Under the pieces are notes generated by a model that was not told the DNA's origin, made no database searches, and saw only the letters and a program-made list of their open reading frames with translations. From CAWBQO01 sp963790965 (GTDB lineage: Bacteria > Bacteroidota > Rhodothermia > Rhodothermales > DASSAV01), in assembly GCA_963790965.1 (NCBI GenBank), contig CAWBQO010000005.1, positions 1 to 64,000 of the forward strand: DNA of 64,000 nucleotides, given 5' to 3'. A program made the position numbers and the translations under genes. The stretch's first letter is position 1. Every line of letters begins with the position of its first letter. Below, piece after piece: positions 1 to 7,613 of this stretch.

Positions 1-58
1 AGGGAAATGCCGGTAAAAGAGGGCGTCGGCGCCCGTGAGATCGGAATGCGAAAAGCGG

Positions 59-93
59 CTCCGGCCGAAAGGCAAAACGCCGTTCGGCCGGAG
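59..93 (-). terminator. Hairpin downstream of rplO (attenuator or weak terminator)
   Basis: A perfect 11-bp inverted repeat (59-69 with 83-93, 13-nt loop) starts 10 nt after the rplO stop. In the minus direction it is followed only by a short TTTT run (51-54 region), so it may be an attenuator between rplO and the expected secY rather than a full terminator. A second smaller GC hairpin lies at 21-34. No secY start codon is visible in the first 100 bases. Confidence 0.4.
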
Positions 94-103
94 GCTTAAC
101 TAT

Positions 104-565
104 TTATTTCGCGACGGTTGCGTGGCCGCCCGCTCCTTCAATTTGCGTCCGAGCCGAGGCGCTGAAGGCGTGCGCGGTAACGTCCAGCGCCGTCTGCAGC
201 CTGCCATCCCCGAGAATCTTGATCAGCTGCTTCTTTCCCGCTACGCCCGCCGCAACGAGCACTTCGGGCGTCACCGGACGCTGCGGGTCGAGCAGCCCCT
301 CCGATACGAGCGCCTGAAGCAGCCCGACGTTGACCGCCTGATACTCCGTACGGAACGGATTTTTGAACCCGAACTTCGGCACGCGCCGCTGCAGCGGCAT
401 CTGGCCGCCTTCGAACCATGCCGGAATGCTGTAGCCCGAAACGCTCTTCTGGCCTTTCGTGCCGCGCGTGGAGCTGTGGCCACCGAGGCCGGAACCAACA
501 CCGCGGCCGATGCGCTTGCGAGGTGTCGTGGAGCCTTTAGCAGGCTTGAGATTGCTGAGATCCAT
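104..565 (-). CDS. rplO: 50S ribosomal protein uL15
   Basis: Structural protein of the large subunit that binds 23S rRNA late in assembly. The 153-aa product opens with MDLSNLKPAKGST, followed by the Gly/Arg/Lys-rich N-terminal stretch (GRGVGSGLGGHSSTRG, GQKSVSGYSIPAWFEGGQMPLQRRVPKFGF) that is diagnostic for uL15. Length is normal for the family. It is the last gene of the spc-type block in view, 87 nt downstream of rpmD and ahead of a hairpin. The ATG at 565 matches the conserved family N-terminus. Confidence 0.97.
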   Translation of the reverse strand: MDLSNLKPAKGSTTPRKRIGRGVGSGLGGHSSTRGTKGQKSVSGYSIPAWFEGGQMPLQRRVPKFGFKNPFRTEYQAVNVGLLQALVSEGLLDPQRPVTPEVLVAAGVAGKKQLIKILGDGRLQTALDVTAHAFSASARTQIEGAGGHATVAK

Positions 566-652
566 CGTTTACTTTTTGGCTATGCGCCCGCCGTTGGCGG
601 ACTCGCGTTGAGTGTCGTTAGCAAAGGAGAAGCCGCCTGGGCCGCCCCTGTG

Positions 653-838
653 CTACGCCTCGACAGGCTCGGATACGACGAGGTGTTTGACCTTGTTGAT
701 CATTCCCCGCACGTGCGGCGTGTCTTCAGTAATGACGCTGTTGTTCGGCCGTCCGAGACCCAGCGCCCTGATCGTGTCCTTCTGCGGCTGAGCGTATCCG
801 ATAACGCTCTTGACCTGCGTAACCTTGATCTTAGGCAT
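653..838 (-). CDS. rpmD: 50S ribosomal protein uL30
   Basis: Small 61-aa large-subunit protein. The sequence KIKVTQVKSVIGYAQPQKDTIRALGLGR is the classical uL30 pattern (K-T-L-x-S-x-I-G, then K..T...LGL), with the TPHVRGMINKVKHLV end. It sits between rpsE and rplO, the normal spc-operon position. Length and start agree with bacterial homologues. Confidence 0.96.
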   Translation of the reverse strand: MPKIKVTQVKSVIGYAQPQKDTIRALGLGRPNNSVITEDTPHVRGMINKVKHLVVSEPVEA

Positions 839-883
839 GGTTCACTTACTTGGTTTATCTCCAGCGTAGCGCGCGCGAGGCGC

Positions 884-1414
884 TCAGCCCTGGAAGACGC
901 GCTGCAGAGAGATGCCGCGACGCTGCGCGACTTCGCTCGGGTCCTCGATGGCGGAGAGCGCGTTCATGGTGGCAGCCACCTGGTTGTGGGGGTTGCTCGT
1001 GCCGAGCGACTTCGAGAGAATGTCCCGCACGCCCGCACACTCGAGCACCGCCCGAACGCCGCCGCCTGCGATGACGCCCGTTCCCGGGGTCGCCGGTTTC
1101 AGGAGCACCTTACCGGCGTCCTGCCGCCCGTGTACCGCGTGAGGGATCGTGCCTCCCTTGAGGGGCACCCGCACGAGGTTCTTCTTCGCGTCCTCCGTGC
1201 CTTTCGAGATCGCGTCCGCCACTTCATTGGCTTTGCCGAGGCCCGCCCCGACCATGCCGTTGCCGTCGCCCACCACGACGACCGCATTGAAGGAGAAGCG
1301 ACGGCCGCCTTTGACGACCTTTGCAACGCGGTTGACGGAGACGAGCCGCTCGATCCATTCACGCGAATCTTCTCCTGCACGCTCGCGATTTCGCCGATTC
1401 TTGTCCTTGGCCAT
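884..1414 (-). CDS. rpsE: 30S ribosomal protein uS5
   Basis: Small-subunit protein important for decoding fidelity and mRNA entry. The 176-aa product has the double-stranded-RNA-binding-like N-terminal domain (WIERLVSVNRVAKVVKGGRRFSF, VVVGDGNGMVGAGLGKANEV) and the C-terminal S5 domain (GVIAGGGVRAVLECAGVRDILSKSLG). The spectinomycin-site loop VKGGRRF is present and looks wild type. It lies between rplR and rpmD, in spc-operon order. Confidence 0.97.
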   Translation of the reverse strand: MAKDKNRRNRERAGEDSREWIERLVSVNRVAKVVKGGRRFSFNAVVVVGDGNGMVGAGLGKANEVADAISKGTEDAKKNLVRVPLKGGTIPHAVHGRQDAGKVLLKPATPGTGVIAGGGVRAVLECAGVRDILSKSLGTSNPHNQVAATMNALSAIEDPSEVAQRRGISLQRVFQG

Positions 1415-1426
1415 AGTTCTTGTTCT

Positions 1427-1780
1427 TTAAAAAGCCAGTCCGTTTTCGCGAGCGCCTTCTGCGAGCGCCTGTACGCGGCCATGATAACGATATCCGTTCC
1501 GGTCGAAGATGACCGAGGTCAGCCCGGCGTCCTTCGCCTTATCGGCGAGCCGCTTGCCCACGGCACGGCTCACGTCGACGGGCTTGCCCTCTCCGATGCC
1601 GTCCTCGAGGCTCGAAGCGGCAACGAGCGTCCTGCTGTCGGAGTCGTTGATGATCTGCGCGTAAATGTGCGCATTCGAACGGTAAACGGTGAGACGCGGA
1701 CGCTCCTGCGTGCCGCTCACCTTCGCCCGGATGCCACGCCTTACGCGCAGTCGCCGTGCATTTTTCTTGTTCTTAGGCAT
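1427..1780 (-). CDS. rplR: 50S ribosomal protein uL18
   Basis: 5S rRNA-binding protein of the central protuberance. The frame is open further upstream, but the conserved start is the ATG at 1780 (MPKNKKNARRLRVRRGIRAK), preceded by a short CAGGA ribosome-binding site, giving 117 aa. The family core (RPRLTVYRSNAHIYAQIINDSDSRTL, VGKRLADKAKDAGL, FDRNGYRYHGRVQALAEGARE) is complete. The stop falls 12 nt before the rpsE start. Confidence 0.96.
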   Translation of the reverse strand: MPKNKKNARRLRVRRGIRAKVSGTQERPRLTVYRSNAHIYAQIINDSDSRTLVAASSLEDGIGEGKPVDVSRAVGKRLADKAKDAGLTSVIFDRNGYRYHGRVQALAEGARENGLAF

Positions 1781-1876
1781 TCCTGTAGTGCTTCTCGCCG
1801 AAAGATTTCCGACCCTTCGGCCTGTTCCTTGCATTTGGATCCTCGCGCGGCCCGGTACCCGGGCGCGGCTGAGGAC

Positions 1877-2431
1877 TTACCGCGCGGCAGTCTTACCAGC
1901 CTTCCGGCGGACATACTCGTCGACGTAGCGGACGCCCTTGCCCTTGTAAGGCTCCGGCGGACGCAGCGCGCGCAGCTTGGCGGCAACCTGCCCCACAACC
2001 TGCTTGTCCGCGCCTTCAATTACGATGATCGCGTTCTTACCACGCTTCGCGTCCACATCTACCGAGACGCCGGAGGGAGGCATGAAGTAGATCGGGTGGG
2101 AGAATCCAAGCGCGAGTTCGAGGATGCCGTTGTTCATCACGGCACGGTAGCCGACGCCGATCACTTCGAGTTCACGGCGGTAGCCCTGCGAAACGCCCGT
2201 CACCATGTTCTGCAACAGGGAGCGGTAAAGACCGTGCATGGACTTGTGCCGCTTCTGCTCGGTGGGGCGCTCGACCTGGAGAACACCGTCCGACGTGTTG
2301 ACGTCGATATCGGGATCCACCTGCAGCGTCAGTTCGCCCTTGGGTCCCTTAACGGTGACAAGGTTATTGCGGGCCACGTCCACCGTCACGCCCTGGCCGA
2401 TTTCAATCGGCATTTTGCCAATTCGAGACAT
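1877..2431 (-). CDS. rplF: 50S ribosomal protein uL6
   Basis: Large-subunit protein near the GTPase-associated centre. The 184-aa product begins MSRIGKMPIEIGQGVTV, has the two repeated uL6 domains, and ends with the signature PPEPYKGKGVRYVDEYVRRKAGK. Length is normal. It sits between rpsH and rplR. Confidence 0.97.
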   Translation of the reverse strand: MSRIGKMPIEIGQGVTVDVARNNLVTVKGPKGELTLQVDPDIDVNTSDGVLQVERPTEQKRHKSMHGLYRSLLQNMVTGVSQGYRRELEVIGVGYRAVMNNGILELALGFSHPIYFMPPSGVSVDVDAKRGKNAIIVIEGADKQVVGQVAAKLRALRPPEPYKGKGVRYVDEYVRRKAGKTAAR

Positions 2432-2502
2432 GACTCTATTCTAATTCTAAGTGTGTGCTCAAACGAAGCCACCGCAACCATGCGGCGGCAGGAAGAGAAG
2501 GG

Positions 2503-2904
2503 CTAAGAGACGTAAGCGAGAACCTCGCCGCCGACCTTTTCGATCTTCGCTTCCTTGTTCGTCATGACGCCCTTGGAGGTGGACATGATGGCGATGCCGA
2601 GGCCATTCTTCACGCGGGGCAGATCGCGCGCGCTCACGTAGTTACGAAGCCCCGGGCGAGAGACGCGCTTGATGTCCTGAATGGCCGGCGCTCCCGTTGG
2701 TCCGTACTTGAGGTAAACGCGAATCAGCCCCTGCTTGCCGTCGTCTACGTCGAGGTAGTTTCGGACGTAGCCCTTCGATACCAGGATCTTGGTGATGGCC
2801 CGCTTCAGCTTGGAGGCCGGAATGTCCACGTGGCGGTGCCGGGACTTCTGCGCGTTGCGAATACGCGCGAGGTAGTCCGCTACCGGATCTGTAATTGCAC
2901 TCAT
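2503..2904 (-). CDS. rpsH: 30S ribosomal protein uS8
   Basis: 16S rRNA-binding assembly protein and, in E. coli, the translational repressor of the spc operon. I chose the internal ATG at 2904 (MSAITDPVADYLARIRNAQ), the conserved N-terminus, over an upstream extension, giving 133 aa. The C-terminal signature is present (RPGLRNYVSARDLPRVKNGLGIAIMSTSKGVM). It follows rpsN by about 120 nt. Confidence 0.97.
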   Translation of the reverse strand: MSAITDPVADYLARIRNAQKSRHRHVDIPASKLKRAITKILVSKGYVRNYLDVDDGKQGLIRVYLKYGPTGAPAIQDIKRVSRPGLRNYVSARDLPRVKNGLGIAIMSTSKGVMTNKEAKIEKVGGEVLAYVS

Positions 2905-3025
2905 TCTTAATTGATGTTTTAGCCAGTTCGCCCCGTTGCTCCTTGTGAGCCGGCAGCGCTTAGCTAAGTCCTGTACTATTTTCCACCGCGGGCAAGCAGA
3001 CAATACTGCGCGCGCCGCCGGCGGT

Positions 3026-3295
3026 TTACCAGCTCGCCTTGCGGACGCCTGGAATCTTGCCCTCGAGGGCCATCTTCCGGAAGACGATACGCGACACGCC
3101 GAAGTCCCGGATGAACCCGCGCCGGCGGCCCGTCAGCGGGCAGCGGTTGACGAGGCGCACGGGGCTTGCGTTGCGCGGCAGCTTCTGGAGTCCTTCCCAA
3201 TCGCCCGCCTTCTTCATAGCCTTGCGGCGGTCGGCGTACTTGGCGACGAGGCGGCGGCGCTTCATCTCGCGAGCCATCCAACTTTTCTTTGCCAT
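3026..3295 (-). CDS. rpsN: 30S ribosomal protein uS14, zinc-independent type
   Basis: The 89-aa product has the family signature NRCPLTGRRRGFIRDFGVSRI followed by FRKMALEGKIPGVRKASW. It has the long N-terminal helix and only one cysteine, so it is the C-minus (zinc-free) form rather than the 61-aa zinc-ribbon form. It lies between rplE and rpsH. Confidence 0.97.
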   Translation of the reverse strand: MAKKSWMAREMKRRRLVAKYADRRKAMKKAGDWEGLQKLPRNASPVRLVNRCPLTGRRRGFIRDFGVSRIVFRKMALEGKIPGVRKASW

Positions 3296-3340
3296 CTCTT
3301 TCTCTGTTCTTTATGCGATGCTCCGGCCGAGGCCGAACCT

Positions 3341-3919
3341 TTAGGCGGGCTGCCCTTCAGCTTCCTCCCCGCGCCGGACGAACGGCATTCCCATGCTCTT
3401 GAGCAGGGCGTATGCCTCCTCATCGGTGCGGGCCGTCGTGACAAACGTCACGTCGAGGCCGCTGATGCGGTCGACCTTGTCCACGTCGATCTCAGGGAAG
3501 ATGATCTGTTCCTTGATGCCGAGCGTGTAATTGCCGCGCCCGTCGAAGCTCCGGTCCGGGATGCCGCGAAAGTCGCGCACGCGCGGCAAGGCCAGCGTGA
3601 TGAGGCGGTCCATGAAGTCGAACATGCGTTCGCCGCGCAGCGTGACCGACACGCCGACGGGGTAGCCCTCGCGAATCTTGAAGTTCGATACGCTCTTGCG
3701 GGCGCGGCGAATGACGGGCTGCTGCCCGGTCACCTTCCGCACTTCTTCAACCGCGTCGTCGAGGATCTTCTTGTTGGTTGGCGCTTCGCCGACCCCCTTG
3801 TTCACGGAGATCTTCACGAGGCGCGGCACCTCCATGACATTCTTGTAGCTGAACTGCTCGGTGAGCGCCTTCACGACCTCGTCGCGGTAGCGCGTCTTGA
3901 ATCTGGAAACGTAAGCCAT
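3341..3919 (-). CDS. rplE: 50S ribosomal protein uL5
   Basis: 5S rRNA-binding protein of the central protuberance. The 192-aa product contains the uL5 core (MEVPRLVKISVNKGVGEA, GQQPVIRRARKSVSNFKIREGYPVG, MFDFMDRLITLALPRVRDFRG, YTLGIKEQIIFPEI). The C-terminus has about 12 residues beyond the usual end. A 144-nt non-coding spacer separates it from upstream rplX, longer than most gaps in this block. Confidence 0.96.
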   Translation of the reverse strand: MAYVSRFKTRYRDEVVKALTEQFSYKNVMEVPRLVKISVNKGVGEAPTNKKILDDAVEEVRKVTGQQPVIRRARKSVSNFKIREGYPVGVSVTLRGERMFDFMDRLITLALPRVRDFRGIPDRSFDGRGNYTLGIKEQIIFPEIDVDKVDRISGLDVTFVTTARTDEEAYALLKSMGMPFVRRGEEAEGQPA

Positions 3920-4063
3920 CGATCTTATCTCGTTGTTACCGGCGTAGCCCCGTGTACGTCCTTGTATTTATTCAGTATGCACACGATGCGGCAGCGCGGG
4001 AAGAGGCATTGTAATTGGCAGACCGCGCCGGGTTCCGTGCAGCGCGACCACCAGAGGGCGGAT

Positions 4064-4450
4064 CTACCGGTCCAGCTCTTCGCCGGTAGATTTGGCGTAG
4101 CGTACCCAGCGGCCCTTGCCGGTCTCCGCGTCGACGATGCGCTTGCGTCCGACGCGCGTCGCCTGCCCGTTGCCGTCGACCGGCAACACGTTTGAGGCGT
4201 GTATCGGCATCTCGCGCTCGATACGGCCGCCGTTCGGATACTGCTGGTTGGCCTTCGTGTGGCGAACGCGCATATTCACGCCTTCGATGATGATGCGCTC
4301 CGTAGCCGGAAACACGCGCAGCACCTTGCCGACATAGCCCTTGCGACGGGAGAGCCGGTCCTCGTAGGCGGTAATGTCCTTCAGGAGCATCACGCGGTCC
4401 CCCTTCTTGACGTGCAGCTTCTTGCGCTGCGGCTCTTTAACTTTGGACAT
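4064..4450 (-). CDS. rplX: 50S ribosomal protein uL24
   Basis: Assembly-initiator protein that binds the 5' end of 23S rRNA. The 128-aa product carries the KOW motif (LHVKKGDRVMLLKDITAYEDRLSRRKGYVGKVLRVFP) and the IIIEGVNMRVRHTKANQQYPNGG segment. It is about 20 residues longer than compact homologues because of its C-terminal tail. The gene directly follows rplN. Confidence 0.95.
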   Translation of the reverse strand: MSKVKEPQRKKLHVKKGDRVMLLKDITAYEDRLSRRKGYVGKVLRVFPATERIIIEGVNMRVRHTKANQQYPNGGRIEREMPIHASNVLPVDGNGQATRVGRKRIVDAETGKGRWVRYAKSTGEELDR

Positions 4451-4471
4451 GGATCTGGATATTAAAGTCGT

Positions 4472-4840
4472 CTAAAGCACTTCGGGGGCGAGGGACACGA
4501 TACGCATAAACTGCTTCTCCCTCAGTTCGCGTGCGACAGGCCCGAAGATACGGGTGCCGCGAGGCTCATCCTGCGCGTTTAGCAAAACGGCCGCGTTTTC
4601 ATCGAAACGGATGTACGATCCGTCCGCCCGGCGATATTCTTTCTTCGTGCGAACGACGACGGCCGTGGACACGTCGCCCTTCTTGACGCCGCCTCCGGGG
4701 ATAGCGGACTTCACGGAGACGATGATTTTGTCTCCCACGCGCGCATAGCGGCGCTTGCTGCCGCCGAGGACGCGAATGCAAAGAACCTCCTTCGCTCCGC
4801 TGTTATCCGCGACGTTGAGTCTGGATTCTTGCTGAATCAT
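4472..4840 (-). CDS. rplN: 50S ribosomal protein uL14
   Basis: The 122-aa product begins MIQQESRLNVADNSGAKEVLCIRVLGG, and its C-terminus has GTRIFGPVARELREKQFMRIVSLAPEVL; both are strong uL14 signatures. It lies at the subunit interface and contacts 16S rRNA. The order rpsQ-rplN-rplX is standard. Confidence 0.98.
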   Translation of the reverse strand: MIQQESRLNVADNSGAKEVLCIRVLGGSKRRYARVGDKIIVSVKSAIPGGGVKKGDVSTAVVVRTKKEYRRADGSYIRFDENAAVLLNAQDEPRGTRIFGPVARELREKQFMRIVSLAPEVL

Positions 4841-4921
4841 GGCTGTATACGGTGGTGATCGGGTGTTCGGGTAAAAGGCAGGTCGGCAAACGCCGCCCGC
4901 ATGAAAACCAGAGCACCAGTG

Positions 4922-5185
4922 CTATTTGGCGCGTTCGATGATGTTGACGAGACGCCAACGCTTGTTCTTGCTCATCGGGCGCGTCTCCATGATGAGGACG
5001 GTGTCTCCCGGGTGGGCGTCGTTGTTCTCGTCGTGCGCCATAAGCTTGCTCGTCTTCTTGATGAACTTGTGGTAGATCGGGTGCTTGACCTGCCGCTTCA
5101 CGGCTACCGTGATGCTCTTGTCCATCTTGTCGGAGACGACAATGCCGATACGCTCCTTCCGATTGGTTCTTGCTTGCTGTTCCAT
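4922..5185 (-). CDS. rpsQ: 30S ribosomal protein uS17
   Basis: OB-fold 16S rRNA-binding protein of 87 aa. The pattern RIGIVVSDKMDKSITVAVKRQVKHPIYHKFIKKTSKLMAHDE...GDTVLIMETRPMSKNKRWRLV matches uS17 along its whole length. The gene sits between rpmC and rplN. Confidence 0.97.
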   Translation of the reverse strand: MEQQARTNRKERIGIVVSDKMDKSITVAVKRQVKHPIYHKFIKKTSKLMAHDENNDAHPGDTVLIMETRPMSKNKRWRLVNIIERAK

Positions 5186-5252
5186 ATTGATTCTGTTAGG
5201 CTTGGTGAGCCGTGTACCGTGTCCTCACCAACTACCGTGATCGAGCGCCGAG

Positions 5253-5447
5253 TTAAACGGCCTCTCCTTTCTGCGCCAGGATCGTCCGCAGCCGCGCGAT
5301 GAGGCGCCGCTTCGTGCGAATCTGGATGGGGTCCGAGAGCGTCGCGACGGCGTGCTGGAAACGGAAGTGCTCGAGCTGCTCTTCCTCCTCGCGGATCCGC
5401 TCGCGAATCTCGTCTGCGCCCAGTTCTCTAATTTCTTTGGCCTTCAT
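5253..5447 (-). CDS. rpmC: 50S ribosomal protein uL29
   Basis: Small two-helix protein (64 aa) at the peptide exit tunnel, where trigger factor and SRP dock. MKAKEIRELGADEIRERIREEEEQLEHFRFQHAVATLSDPIQIRTKRRLIARLRTILAQ is typical of uL29, including the LxxLRFQ-like and R..I.R..T segments. It lies between rplP and rpsQ. Confidence 0.95.
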   Translation of the reverse strand: MKAKEIRELGADEIRERIREEEEQLEHFRFQHAVATLSDPIQIRTKRRLIARLRTILAQKGEAV

Positions 5448-5483
5448 GATCTCAGTCGATTAAATACCCGTAGGGGCTTGGCG

Positions 5484-5927
5484 TCAAACGCGGGGCGCGG
5501 CCTCGGCGGCCTTGTAATCCGGCCGCGTGATAAACTTCGTCTTGATCGGCAGCTTCGCCTGCGCCAGCGCCATCGACTCGCGGGCCAGGTCCTCCGGGAC
5601 GCCGCCGCCGATTTCGAAGAGCACGCGCCCGGGCCGCACGACGGCTACCCAGTACTCCGGCGCGCCCTTGCCGCCGCCCATTCGGGTTTCAGCAGGCTTC
5701 TTGGTGATGGGCTTGTCCGGGAAGATGCGAATCCACACCTTTCCGACGCGCTTCATTCGGCGGGTCATGGCGATACGAGCCGCTTCGATCTGCCGGCTCG
5801 TGATGCGTCCGGATTCGAGGGCCTTGATGCCGAAGTCGCCGAAGCTGATCAGCGTTCCGCGCGTGGCTTCACCGCGAATGCGCCCCTTCTGCATACGGCG
5901 GAACTTGGTCCGCTTGGGCATTAACAT
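5484..5927 (-). CDS. rplP: 50S ribosomal protein uL16
   Basis: Large-subunit protein that organises the A-site tRNA pocket. The product begins MLMPKRTKFRRMQKGRIRG, equivalent to the E. coli MLQPKRTKFRK start, so I kept the first ATG (147 aa). The family motif GKVWIRIFPDKPITKKPAETRMGGGKGAPEYWVAVV is complete. A 55-nt spacer separates it from rpsC. Confidence 0.97.
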   Translation of the reverse strand: MLMPKRTKFRRMQKGRIRGEATRGTLISFGDFGIKALESGRITSRQIEAARIAMTRRMKRVGKVWIRIFPDKPITKKPAETRMGGGKGAPEYWVAVVRPGRVLFEIGGGVPEDLARESMALAQAKLPIKTKFITRPDYKAAEAAPRV

Positions 5928-5982
5928 GGCAATATCCTCAACAGTCTACTTTTGCTTGAATACTCTGGGCGAAACGAGCCGC

Positions 5983-6825
5983 CTACGACCGGCGACGCCC
6001 ACCGCCACCGCCGCCCTGTCCGCGCTCGCTGCGGCCACCGGCCTGTCCGCCCTGCCCGCGCTCGCTGCGGCCGCCGCCTTGTCCGCCGCCGCCCCGCTCA
6101 TCGCGGCCGCGACGTTCGCGGCGCCTGCGCTCGGGCGGTCCTTGCTGCTGCTGCTGCATCTGCTGCCGCTGCGCCTGCACGTTCGGGCTGAGATCCGGCT
6201 TGCCGATGATTTCGCCGCGGAAGATCCAGACTTTGACGCCCGTGGTGCCATAGATCGTGAACGCAGTCGCTTCGGCGTAGTCGATGTCCGCGCGGATCGT
6301 ATGCAGCGGCACGCGGCCTTCCATATACTGCTCCGTGCGGCTCATTTCAGCGCCACCGAGGCGGCCGGCGACCTTTATACGGATGCCCTCAGCGCCCATG
6401 CGGATGGCAGCCGTCATGGCCTGCTTCATCGCGCGGCGGAAAGAGACGCGGCCTTCCAGCTGCTGCGCAACGTTCTGCGCAACCAGGCTCGCGTCAAGCT
6501 CCGGGCGCTTGATCTCGTTGATGTTAATCTGCACGTCCTTGTTCGTGAGCTTCTTCAGCTCCTCGCGCAGCTTCTCCACCTCCTGCCCGCCACGGCCGAT
6601 CACGACGCCGGGACGGCTCGTGTGCAGCGTAAGGATGACGCGCTTAGGCGTGCGCTCGATGACCGAGCGGCTCATGCCGGCTCGCTTCAGACGCGCCGAC
6701 AAGTACTTCCTGATCTCTTCATCCTCGATGAGCTTCTCGGGAAGATCTTTCTCAGCGTACCAGTTCGAATCCCAGCCTCGGATGACCCCCAGACGAAAAC
6801 CGACAGGATGCGTTTTCTGACCCAC
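5983..6825 (-). CDS. rpsC: 30S ribosomal protein uS3 with Arg/Gly-rich C-terminal tail
   Basis: Small-subunit protein at the mRNA entry channel. It has the KH domain with the GRGGQEVEKLREELKKL loop and the S3 C-terminal domain (GAEGIRIKVAGRLGGAEMSRTE). The first ~213 residues are a normal uS3. The 280-aa product then continues into a low-complexity tail: a Gln run, Arg/Glu-rich blocks, and two copies of GGRSERGQGG followed by a Gly run. The tail is read in the same frame, keeps the high-GC bias and ends just before rplP. Its function is unknown; RGG-type tails often bind RNA. Confidence 0.95.
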   Translation of the reverse strand: MGQKTHPVGFRLGVIRGWDSNWYAEKDLPEKLIEDEEIRKYLSARLKRAGMSRSVIERTPKRVILTLHTSRPGVVIGRGGQEVEKLREELKKLTNKDVQININEIKRPELDASLVAQNVAQQLEGRVSFRRAMKQAMTAAIRMGAEGIRIKVAGRLGGAEMSRTEQYMEGRVPLHTIRADIDYAEATAFTIYGTTGVKVWIFRGEIIGKPDLSPNVQAQRQQMQQQQQGPPERRRRERRGRDERGGGGQGGGRSERGQGGQAGGRSERGQGGGGGGRRRS

Positions 6826-6861
6826 AGTAATAACCTCTCTTCTCGTTTCTATGCGATGCGT

Positions 6862-7218
6862 TTACGCGGCATCCCTGCCGGTCGTGGATACGACCACCGT
6901 GATGTGGCTCGTACGCTTCTTGATCGAGTGCGCCCGGCCTCGGGAGACCGGCTGAAACCGCTTGAACATCGGACCTTCGTCCACCCGGGCGTCGCTCACC
7001 ACCAGTTCTTCCTCGCGGAAGCGCGCGTCGCGGTTCTGGTCCATCAAGTTGTGAACTGCCGACTGCAGCGTGATCTCGACGGGGCGCGTGCCTTTGTGAG
7101 GCAGGTAGTGCAGGATGCTCAGCGCCTCCGGCACCTTCTTGCCGCGAATGAGATTGATCAACGTCCGCATCTTGCGCGGGGAGCTTCGAATATGCTTGCG
7201 TACCGCTCTTGCTTCCAT
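6862..7218 (-). CDS. rplV: 50S ribosomal protein uL22
   Basis: Protein lining the exit tunnel. The 118-aa product starts MEARAVRKHIRSSPRKMRTLINLIRGKKVPEALSIL and ends with the beta-hairpin signature (RGRAHSIKKRTSHITVVV) that reaches into the tunnel and is the site of macrolide-resistance changes. No unusual change is apparent. It sits between rpsS and rpsC. Confidence 0.97.
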   Translation of the reverse strand: MEARAVRKHIRSSPRKMRTLINLIRGKKVPEALSILHYLPHKGTRPVEITLQSAVHNLMDQNRDARFREEELVVSDARVDEGPMFKRFQPVSRGRAHSIKKRTSHITVVVSTTGRDAA

Positions 7219-7279
7219 CTTCCGTAACCTGGTTGGGATGTGTTGCCGTGCCGCTCACGCGGCCGGGGCGCATCCGGTC

Positions 7280-7564
7280 TTATCGTTTGCCTCTCTTGTC
7301 CACCTTCGTTCCGGCGTGTCCGCGGAACGTGCGCGTGGGGGAGAACTCTCCGAGCTTGTGGCCCACCATGTTCTCGGTCACATAGACCGGAATAAACTGC
7401 TTGCCGTTATGAACGGCAAAGGTGTGACCTACGAAATCCGGCGTCACGAGCGATGCGCGGCTCCAGGTCTTGATCACCTTCTTGCGGCCGCTCTTGTTCA
7501 TCTCGTCTACTTTGCGTTGGAGCTTGTAGTAGACGAAGGGGCCTTTCTTCAGTGAACGTGGCAT
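7280..7564 (-). CDS. rpsS: 30S ribosomal protein uS19
   Basis: Head protein of the small subunit. The 94-aa product contains MPRSLKKGPFVYYKLQRKVDEMN, then KTWSRASLVTPDFVGHTFAVHNGKQFIPVYVTENMVGHKLGEFSPTRTFRGHAG, which is the textbook uS19 sequence. It lies between rplB and rplV. Confidence 0.98.
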   Translation of the reverse strand: MPRSLKKGPFVYYKLQRKVDEMNKSGRKKVIKTWSRASLVTPDFVGHTFAVHNGKQFIPVYVTENMVGHKLGEFSPTRTFRGHAGTKVDKRGKR

Positions 7565-7613
7565 TGTCGATGTCTGCTATCGGCGCTGAACCGGACTGGC
7601 TCAGGGCACGTCG

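Noticed and set aside
35..2506. Very long plus-strand open frame (823 codons) opposite the spc genes
   Set aside because: It lies entirely antisense to rplO, rpmD, rpsE, rplR and rplF, has no recognisable domain, and is the expected shadow frame in high-GC DNA.
5946..6191. Gly/Arg-repeat stretch as a CRISPR or satellite array
   Set aside because: The repetition is in-frame coding for the uS3 tail, with only two short copies and no spacers.
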